Shown here piece after piece: positions 6,641 to 12,285 of a DNA stretch of 12,285 nucleotides. The stretch's first letter is position 1. The number at the start of each line of letters is the position of its first letter. Origin of the DNA: Flavobacteriales bacterium UBA1958 (GTDB lineage Bacteria; Bacteroidota; Bacteroidia; Flavobacteriales_D; Sanyastnellaceae); the NCBI GenBank assembly GCA_002336675.1, contig DDEI01000057.1:1108-13392 (forward strand), given 5' to 3'. Below the pieces are notes generated by a model. That model did no database searches. It worked only from the letters and a program-made list of their open reading frames with translations, and was not told the origin of the DNA. The translations under genes were made by a program, and so were the position numbers.

Positions 6641-9133
6641 TTAAAATTTGATATCCATCTGAATTAAGAAATTCAAAGGAGCTTGAGGATAAAAAGCGTC
6701 TTGTTCTTCTAGATTATTCACGCGTGAATTATCTGGAGAAATGATTTCAGTATTATAACTATACGTATAGCCATTTGAAGAATACTCTTCAGAGAAGATG
6801 TTGTTCAGCATTAAACTAATACCGAACTCTTTTACAAAGGTGTTCTTTACTGCATATCTCACTACAGCATCATTTACTAAATAAGCATCTATAGTCTTAT
6901 CTTTATTGCTTGAGTTGTCTAAAAATTGCTGTCCCACATACTTTGTAAGTAGGCTGATGCTCAGTTTAGAGTCTTTTTTATTTAGTAGTGTATAACTTAA
7001 GTCAGAAGCAGTAATTACATTTGGTGAAAAACTAATATCGGTAGCAGTTAGTTCATCCGTCAATAGTTCTTCACTTGTATAGTTGAAGTCTTCATCATAT
7101 TGGTAGCTTACTATAGTTTCAGTGTATTTATTGATTTTGTTTTCACTGAAAGTGGCATTTACCTGCCAGTTTAGTTTTTTAGTAATATTCACACCTGCTA
7201 TCAGTTCAATACCTCTTCTGTAACTTTCATCTACGTTTGTTTTAATGGCAGAACCTACATCATTCACCTCGCCAGTTAACACAAGCTGGTTAGTGTACAT
7301 CATGTTGTAGATATTCGCATTAAAAGCGAATTTACTAGCCGTGTAGGAATAGCCAATTTCAAGGTCATTAAGTGTTTCATGTTTAGGAGATGTTCCAGGA
7401 ACAGCATCTATAATATCACCTCTGGTAGGCTCTCTATTAGCTACACTGAAACTACCATAAAATCTGTTCTTACCCTTGGCATAAGAAGCTCCTATTTTAG
7501 GATTAATAAATGTCCATGAAGTATCTGCCTGAATATTTCTTAGGTCATTGTCAGTTCCTTCTAACTCGTAGGTTATGAAACGTCCCTGAACATCTGCGAA
7601 CACATTAAAATTATCATTTACGTCATAGTTAGCTTTTAAATAAGAGCTATAATCATTCTTAGTGGCATCACTTTCGTAGTAACGTTCTCTAATATCTGAA
7701 TCACCAGCGTACTGAGCCCATAAAACCTCTCCGAAGTGGTCTCCTTTGTATTGGTTAACCGCACCACCGAAAACTGCATTTACTCTATTCTTTCTATAAT
7801 TCAATGCCCAAACAGCACCATAAAAATCGTTATCTAACCATCTTCTTCTAATAATATCAGAGCTAGAAACTTGGTCGTCTTCTACGATTATTCCATAGTC
7901 AGTTAAGTCTTCTCCTTTTTTATACTCTTCAAAAAATCCAGTTCCATGCGTGTAATGGCCACTAGCGTTAAGACTTAGGGCTGAAGAAAATATCTGCGTT
8001 AAGTGAAGTTGGTAATGATCTTGCTCATAATCGTCTACCTGGTTATCATACTCATAGATGTTGAAGGTCCTGTCAGCATTTAACAGACGTTCTCTATCTT
8101 CTGCATCTAAGTCTAAAACATTGTCGGCTAGATTTTCTAATCCTGCTTGATCGTTTTCCAGAACAGCCTCAGGAGTTCCATACCATGATTGATATGTTTT
8201 TTCCTGTCCTTTTATTGCTACGGCTTGAATGGTAGTGTTAGCTAAATAAAGACCTGCATTCAGGTAAAGAGAACTTAAGTCAGCGCTAGCACGATCTATA
8301 TATCCATCTGAGGTTATCTTCGACAAGCGACCATTAAAATTCCACTTGTTATCTATCATGCCAGTAGAAAACTCTAGGTTAGAACGGAGCGTATTGTAAG
8401 AACCACCTCCTAAGCTTGTTTTAAAATAACTAGATTTATCTGGTTTTGTAGTTTGGAGATTTACCGTTCCTCCAAAAGCAGCAGCACCGTTTGAGCTTGT
8501 TCCTACTCCTCTTTGGATTTGAACGCTATTTACACTACTTCCAAAGTCTGGCAAATTTACCCAGAATACTCCCTGACCCTCTGAGTCGTTAAGCGGAATG
8601 CCGTTAATAGTGACATTAATTCTGGTGGCATCAGACCCTCTTATTCTTAATCCTGTATAACCTATTCCAGCTCCTGCATCAGAGGTGGTTACTACACTAG
8701 GCTGCATCCTTAATAAATAAGGTAAATCTTGACCAAAGTTTAATCTCTCCAAATCATCTTCATTCATTTCGGTGAATGCCATTGGAGTTTTTTTGTTCAG
8801 TTGTACACTAGCTACTTGTACTTCAGAGATAGAAAAAGCATCTTGTAATAAAAGAAACTCCAAGTCAGAACAGGCTGATTTAGCGATAAGTCTTTCTGAT
8901 GTTTTATACCCAAGAAAGTCAACGTTTAAAGTGGCGCTTTCGCCACTATTAACTTCTATGCTAAACTTGCCTTCTCTGTTTGAGATGGCATAAGTATATG
9001 CATCATTTAATGATATTACAGCTCCTGTCAGAGGAGCAGATTCTTCATCCATAACAGTTCCTGTAATGGTGAATTGTCCCCACACACAAGTGGAAACGAA
9101 AGCGAGCACTGTGCTTAAGAATAAATTTTTCAT
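6641..9133 (-). CDS. TonB-dependent outer-membrane receptor under TPP control (probable thiamin uptake, OMR1-like)
   Basis: An 830-residue outer-membrane channel driven by TonB-ExbB-ExbD. A signal peptide ends near residue 19 (TCVWG-Q). A carboxypeptidase-regulatory-like domain follows at about 21-97 (ITGTVMDEESAPLTGAVISL, DFLGYKT), then a TonB-box-like EVQVAS (104-109). The plug spans about 112-230, with GLRIRGSDATRINVTINGIP (161-180), FWVNLPDFG and QRGVGTSSNGAAAFGG. The rest is a 22-strand barrel by family, ending in an aromatic residue (QMDIKF). The TPP riboswitch in the leader is the main evidence for the substrate: receptors with this leader in Bacteroidota were named OMR1 and linked to thiamin uptake. 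The exact ligand (thiamin, its phosphates or a pyrimidine precursor) is inference. No inner-membrane partner such as PnuT lies beside it. The start ATG 9133 gives a proper signal peptide. The gene is intact and monocistronic, closed by the terminator at 6582-6616. Confidence 0.92.
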   Translation of the reverse strand: MKNLFLSTVLAFVSTCVWGQFTITGTVMDEESAPLTGAVISLNDAYTYAISNREGKFSIEVNSGESATLNVDFLGYKTSERLIAKSACSDLEFLLLQDAFSISEVQVASVQLNKKTPMAFTEMNEDDLERLNFGQDLPYLLRMQPSVVTTSDAGAGIGYTGLRIRGSDATRINVTINGIPLNDSEGQGVFWVNLPDFGSSVNSVQIQRGVGTSSNGAAAFGGTVNLQTTKPDKSSYFKTSLGGGSYNTLRSNLEFSTGMIDNKWNFNGRLSKITSDGYIDRASADLSSLYLNAGLYLANTTIQAVAIKGQEKTYQSWYGTPEAVLENDQAGLENLADNVLDLDAEDRERLLNADRTFNIYEYDNQVDDYEQDHYQLHLTQIFSSALSLNASGHYTHGTGFFEEYKKGEDLTDYGIIVEDDQVSSSDIIRRRWLDNDFYGAVWALNYRKNRVNAVFGGAVNQYKGDHFGEVLWAQYAGDSDIRERYYESDATKNDYSSYLKANYDVNDNFNVFADVQGRFITYELEGTDNDLRNIQADTSWTFINPKIGASYAKGKNRFYGSFSVANREPTRGDIIDAVPGTSPKHETLNDLEIGYSYTASKFAFNANIYNMMYTNQLVLTGEVNDVGSAIKTNVDESYRRGIELIAGVNITKKLNWQVNATFSENKINKYTETIVSYQYDEDFNYTSEELLTDELTATDISFSPNVITASDLSYTLLNKKDSKLSISLLTKYVGQQFLDNSSNKDKTIDAYLVNDAVVRYAVKNTFVKEFGISLMLNNIFSEEYSSNGYTYSYNTEIISPDNSRVNNLEEQDAFYPQAPLNFLIQMDIKF

Positions 9134-9147
9134 AACAATTTTTAATG

Positions 9148-9165
9148 GCCATCCGGGGGGATGAC
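9148..9165 (-). promoter_or_regulatory. Hairpin just before the receptor start codon, possible expression platform
   Basis: In the minus-strand RNA, GUCAUCC and GGAUGGC form a 7-bp stem (one G-U pair) closed by CCCC, ending 14 nt before the AUG at 9133. It is not followed by a U run, so it is not an intrinsic terminator. Its CAUCCC (9158-9163) can also pair with GGGGUG (9252-9257) in the TPP aptamer, so the two folds exclude each other. A role in blocking translation is inference. Confidence 0.5.
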
Positions 9166-9173
9166 ACTTGGTT

Positions 9174-9262
9174 AAACAATTCCCTAACTGGCATTATCCG
9201 GTCAGGTTCTACGGGTGTAATCTCAGCCTTTGTCCACGATTGGATTTCTGGCACCCCTGTTT
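9174..9262 (-). promoter_or_regulatory. TPP riboswitch (thi-box aptamer)
   Basis: The minus strand carries the conserved TPP aptamer elements in order: P1 strand AAACA (9258-9262), GGGGTGCC (9250-9257), the pyrimidine-binding CTGAGA (9221-9226), ACACCC, GAACCTGA (9202-9209), CCGGATAATGCC (9190-9201), then AGGGAA and the closing P1 strand TGTTT (9174-9178). P3 is of ordinary size. The aptamer begins close to the predicted transcription start and ends about 40 nt before the receptor gene. Binding of thiamin pyrophosphate normally lowers expression of the gene behind it. An open frame across this stretch on the same strand is not a gene. Confidence 0.96.
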
Positions 9263-9271
9263 GAGACGGCG

Positions 9272-9279
9272 CAAAAGTA
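9272..9279 (-). promoter_or_regulatory. Predicted -7 box of the TPP-controlled transcript
   Basis: On the minus strand TACTTTTG matches TAnnTTTG exactly and would place the transcription start near 9265, right before the aptamer. No clear TTG -33 element is found at the usual distance upstream. Confidence 0.55.
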
Positions 9280-9369
9280 ATAAGTTTTTTAACTTGAAGT
9301 ATCACTTTTTGTTTTTGGAATGAGGCCGAGGGACACAGTGCTTATAATCTTCTAAATGGTCAGAGAGGA

Positions 9370-9396
9370 ATTTAGTATTCATTGTGAACACTAAAT
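9370..9396. repeat. 27-bp dyad between the two receptor genes, operator candidate
   Basis: The arms ATTTAGTATTCA (9370-9381) and TGAACACTAAAT (9385-9396) pair at 11 of 12 positions around a TTG centre. The centre is about 40 bp upstream of the predicted transcription start of the plus-strand receptor, the usual place for a dimeric regulator to act. It does not match the Fur, CRP or FNR consensus sequences that I know. It lies outside the TPP-controlled transcript, so it is unlikely to belong to the riboswitch. Confidence 0.55.
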
Positions 9397-9408
9397 GAAC
9401 CGAATAGT

Positions 9409-9416
9409 TAATTTCG
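9409..9416 (+). promoter_or_regulatory. Possible -7 box of the plus-strand receptor gene
   Basis: TAATTTCG matches TAnnTTTG with one mismatch. Transcription would start at about 9422, leaving almost no leader before the ATG at 9424. The nearest TTG upstream (9382-9384) is 24 bp away, longer than usual, and lies at the centre of the dyad. An upstream regulator may compensate for the weak promoter; this is inference. Confidence 0.35.
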
Positions 9417-9423
9417 CAGAAGA

Positions 9424-11892
9424 ATGAATTTTATAGTTAACGTATTATGTTTAGTTTGGTTTAGCGTTGCAACGCTTCACCTGCAAGCGCAAAGAACAGA
9501 CTTGGATCTTAAAAGGGCGCGCCCTCAGATAGGAGTCGTTTATGGCTCTGTAGCTGATAATTCCACAAAGGAGGCGATTCAATTTGCCACTATTACGCTA
9601 ATTTCAAAGAGAGACAGTTCAGCCGTTACGGGAGGTATTACTGATGAAAAGGGAAGGTTTAGAGTCATAGAGATCCCTTTAGGGCAATACTCGGTGGAAG
9701 TAAATTTCATAGGCTATAAAATACAAGTGTTATCTGGTGTAAAACTATCGCCTAGGGAAAGTGTAGAGCGAGATTTAGGTGAAATTTTCTTAGAACCTGT
9801 GAGCACTATGATTGAAGATGCTGAGGTGCTGGCCAGTAAAGAACTCATGAGATTAGAGATAGACAAGCGAGTGTTTGATGTCTCTCAGAATATTACTTCC
9901 GCTGGTGGTTCTGCGAATGAAGTATTAGAGAATATTCCTTCGGTAGAAGTAGATATCGATGGAAAGGTGAGTCTAAGAGGAAGCCAAAATGTAACTGTCC
10001 TTATCGATGGAAAGCCTTCTGGCTTAACAGGCTCTTCTCGCCAAGCTGTCTTGGACCAATTACCTGCAAGCAGTATAGAATTTGTAGAGATTATTACGAA
10101 TCCTTCTGCTAAATATGATCCTGACGGCATGGGTGGGATTATTAATATAATATTGAAGAAAAACAAACTATTTGGTTACAGCGGAAACATAAGTGTTACG
10201 GCTGCTACAGGCGATAATTATAACGGGTCTTTCAGTGTGAGTAAAAGAAATGATAAGCTGAATATTTTCGCCAACTATGGCTTTAGATATTCAGATAGAT
10301 TCAGCGAGAGAAAGACAGATAGAATTACTTATGAGGATAGTCGTGCTGCAGAACTTATCCAAGAGGGAAAAGGAAGCAGGGTAAATTTTAGCCATAATAT
10401 GGGCTTGGGAACGGAACTTTATCTCTCCTCAAAATCCACTGTATATGTGAATGGGAGTTTTCAGATTAAAGAAAGTAATGATGAAGATCGAAATGAGTTT
10501 GTAATCACCACCGATATGAATGAGCTGAGTTCAAAAGAGGAGTATTTCAGGGAAAATACAGAGAAAGATTCAGGAAACAACATAGATTTAAATGTAGGTT
10601 ATGAGCTAAGCTTTATCCCTCGACAAAAAGTGCTTTCTGTAGATTTTTCATATTCAAATAATAGCTCAGATGAATTAGGAATATTCAATGAATTTGAAAA
10701 CACGGAAAGAACATTTGATTATAGAGAAAGAAATGATATCGGAGACAACTTTCAGTTTTACTCTGGACAATTGGACTATATTGATAGGATAGGAGAAAAA
10801 TGGAAATTAGAAACAGGAGTTAAAAGCACTCGGAGAAATGTAGGGAGTGACTTTAGAGCTTTAACCAATTCTAGCATTTCTGATATCCTTTTGATAGACG
10901 CCAGCAGGTCTAATAATTTCAAATATGAAGAAACTATAATGGCTGGTTATGCGATATTGGGAAAAAGCATAGGAAAATTAGGCGTTCAGGCAGGGCTAAG
11001 AGCAGAGCAGGCACTTACGGATTCATACTTGGTAACTAGTGATTCACTTTTTGAAAACGATTACTTCTCCTTGTTTCCGAGTGGACATTTAAAGTATCAG
11101 CTTAGCCAAGAAAAAGAATTTATGTTAAGTTATAGCAGAAGAATAAATAGACCTAGAACGAGACAGTTAAACCCATTCACAGATTTCTCTAATCCGTTGC
11201 TTATAAGAGTAGGAAATCCTTTTTTGCTGCCTGAGTATGTCGATGCTATTGAGGCTTCGTATAGTTATAGAACTGAGGTTTTTCAGTTAATGACGTCCGT
11301 TTATTATAAGCAGGTAAATGGTGTGATGAGTAGATTGGTTAGTGTGGAAGATGAGGTTTCTACTGTGAGCTACCAGAACTTGAACAATTCTTTAAATCAG
11401 GGCGTAGAGGTTATTTTTACTTGGAATAAATGGGATAAGTGGGATATGATGCTTAGCGGGAATGCTTATAAAACAGCAAGTGATGGCTCTAATTTAGATA
11501 GTGATTTGTCGAACGAAGGCTATGCCGGAAACGCAAATGCTAATATTACCTATAAAAACAAAGGTTGGCAAGCTCAAACATCTTTGAGGTACAGGTCTCC
11601 TTTTGTTATACTTCAGGGAAAAATTCAGAGTATCTTCTTCTCTGACTTAGCGTTGAAAAAAAGCATAATGAAAGAGAAAGGAACCTTAGGTTTAAGGGTA
11701 AGTGATATGTTAGATTCTAGGGAATTTAATTTCGAAACTTCGGGAGGTAACTTCGAGCAGAAGGGCAGAAGAAAGAGAGAAAGCAGAAATATTTATCTTA
11801 GTTTTTCTTATAATTTCGGAAAATTAGAGAATAAAAACAAAAGGAATAAGTCTGGCTCTAGCAGAGAGGGAATGGATGGGATAGATTTATAG
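9424..11892 (+). CDS. TonB-dependent receptor-like outer-membrane protein (OMP_b-brl_3 family)
   Basis: An 822-residue outer-membrane beta-barrel protein. The signal peptide ends near residue 22 (HLQA-Q). A carboxypeptidase-regulatory-like domain spans about 36-123 (GVVYGSVADNSTKEAIQFA, VEVNFIGYK). The plug spans about 145-245 and has the marks of this family: VFDVSQNITSAGGSANEVLE, IPSVEVDIDGKVSLRG, VLIDGKPSG, ITNPSAKYDPDGMGGIINI. The barrel follows, with FPSGHLKYQLS and the last strand IYLSFSYNFGK (about 791-801). A basic, Ser/Gly-rich tail of about 20 residues extends past the barrel, as is common in this group. Its relatives are mostly uncharacterised and there is no SusD partner here, so the substrate is unknown. 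The gene is divergent from the TPP-controlled receptor and has no aptamer of its own. Its stop is one base from the stop of the convergent gene. Confidence 0.88.
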   Translation: MNFIVNVLCLVWFSVATLHLQAQRTDLDLKRARPQIGVVYGSVADNSTKEAIQFATITLISKRDSSAVTGGITDEKGRFRVIEIPLGQYSVEVNFIGYKIQVLSGVKLSPRESVERDLGEIFLEPVSTMIEDAEVLASKELMRLEIDKRVFDVSQNITSAGGSANEVLENIPSVEVDIDGKVSLRGSQNVTVLIDGKPSGLTGSSRQAVLDQLPASSIEFVEIITNPSAKYDPDGMGGIINIILKKNKLFGYSGNISVTAATGDNYNGSFSVSKRNDKLNIFANYGFRYSDRFSERKTDRITYEDSRAAELIQEGKGSRVNFSHNMGLGTELYLSSKSTVYVNGSFQIKESNDEDRNEFVITTDMNELSSKEEYFRENTEKDSGNNIDLNVGYELSFIPRQKVLSVDFSYSNNSSDELGIFNEFENTERTFDYRERNDIGDNFQFYSGQLDYIDRIGEKWKLETGVKSTRRNVGSDFRALTNSSISDILLIDASRSNNFKYEETIMAGYAILGKSIGKLGVQAGLRAEQALTDSYLVTSDSLFENDYFSLFPSGHLKYQLSQEKEFMLSYSRRINRPRTRQLNPFTDFSNPLLIRVGNPFLLPEYVDAIEASYSYRTEVFQLMTSVYYKQVNGVMSRLVSVEDEVSTVSYQNLNNSLNQGVEVIFTWNKWDKWDMMLSGNAYKTASDGSNLDSDLSNEGYAGNANANITYKNKGWQAQTSLRYRSPFVILQGKIQSIFFSDLALKKSIMKEKGTLGLRVSDMLDSREFNFETSGGNFEQKGRRKRESRNIYLSFSYNFGKLENKNKRNKSGSSREGMDGIDL

Positions 11893-11893
11893 T

Positions 11894-12285
11894 TTACTCT
11901 TCAAATGGATTTCTGAGTTCCGCAGGTTCAAAGTCAGTTCTACCGAACAACCAATTTAGAAAATCTCTTTTCCATGATTTTTTAGAATGAAGGAAGATTG
12001 AGGTTTCTATAGGTATGGCACCTAAGCTCGATTTGGCTATTGGTGCAGTCCTTCCGAATTTCACGTTCTTCATTTTATGCTCTATTCCTATTTTCACCAT
12101 ATCTACGAGCATTCGGTGATATACGCTAAAGGTTGAGTTCTCCCTATATTCCTGTATAGCTAAATGGATATAATAAGAATCCTCTTTTCTAGCCGCTATA
12201 AAGTACCCCGCTATTTCATTCCCATCCATATAAACGTATGTTCTCCAGCACGGGTTTTCTCGCTCTAAATGATTGGTTACGATGT
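11894..12285 (-). CDS. Acetyltransferase-like protein, C-terminal part, cut by the window edge
   Basis: The reading frame is open from the stop codon (11894-11896) to the right edge, giving 129 residues without the true N-terminus. The Met at 12229 is internal, since coding continues upstream of it (NPCWRTYVYMDGNEIAGYF). The segment GNEIAGYFIAARKEDSYYIH resembles a beta-strand pair of the GNAT fold. It is followed by a helix (FSVYHRMLVDMVKIGIEHKM) and the sequence NVKFGRTAPIAKSSLGAIP, a pattern I associate with GNAT/FemAB-like proteins of Bacteroidota. It ends RNPFEE. Acyl transfer is a guess from fold; the substrate cannot be told. It converges on the receptor gene with one base between the two stop codons and no terminator hairpin. 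Confidence 0.6.
   Translation of the reverse strand, partial: IVTNHLERENPCWRTYVYMDGNEIAGYFIAARKEDSYYIHLAIQEYRENSTFSVYHRMLVDMVKIGIEHKMKNVKFGRTAPIAKSSLGAIPIETSIFLHSKKSWKRDFLNWLFGRTDFEPAELRNPFEE

Noticed and set aside
8772..8993. Plus-strand open frame inside the minus-strand receptor gene
   Set aside because: Antisense shadow of the signal and regulatory-domain coding region; no start context or motif.
9045..9305. Open frame of 86 codons on the minus strand across the receptor start
   Set aside because: It runs through the TPP riboswitch and the start of the receptor gene in another frame; the bases are explained by the aptamer.
9885..10166. Minus-strand open frame inside the plus-strand receptor gene
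   Set aside because: Antisense shadow of the plug-domain region.

Overview
The window looks like the chromosome of an AT-rich Bacteroidota, probably a flavobacterium-like lineage. Three things point there: two TonB-dependent outer-membrane proteins that carry N-terminal carboxypeptidase-regulatory-like domains, promoters of the TAnnTTTG type, and start codons without clear Shine-Dalgarno sequences. The gene families (DUF4834, DUF922, a CarB without its regulatory tail, an hpt-adk-obg gene order) agree. No mobile element, CRISPR array, tRNA or rRNA was seen.

Left part (1-3400): the minus strand carries carB, the large subunit of carbamoyl-phosphate synthase for pyrimidine and arginine synthesis. 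A small DUF4834 membrane protein lies downstream of it. carB has a good promoter and a short leader holding a 16-bp dyad. At the far left a plus-strand terminator closes a gene outside the window.

Middle (3400-6640): the plus strand carries a decayed hypoxanthine phosphoribosyltransferase gene (hpt), then intact adk (adenylate kinase) and obg (ribosome-assembly GTPase). A promoter for adk sits in the tail of the hpt remnant. Convergent to obg is a secreted DUF922 HExxH protein broken by an in-frame TAA and by a one-base slip in a run of nine A. A small basic 76-residue protein and two terminators follow.

Right part (6640-12285): two divergent outer-membrane receptor genes share one intergenic region. 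The minus-strand receptor has a textbook TPP riboswitch in its leader, so it most likely imports thiamin or a precursor, switched off when TPP is plentiful. The plus-strand receptor belongs to a different family (OMP_b-brl_3 type), has no evident substrate, and is preceded by a strong dyad that may be an operator. The C-terminal part of an acetyltransferase-like gene runs off the right edge.

I did not find a new multi-gene system. The points most worth a second look are the two broken genes flanking adk-obg, the possible switching mechanism of the TPP leader, and the unexplained dyad at 9370-9396.
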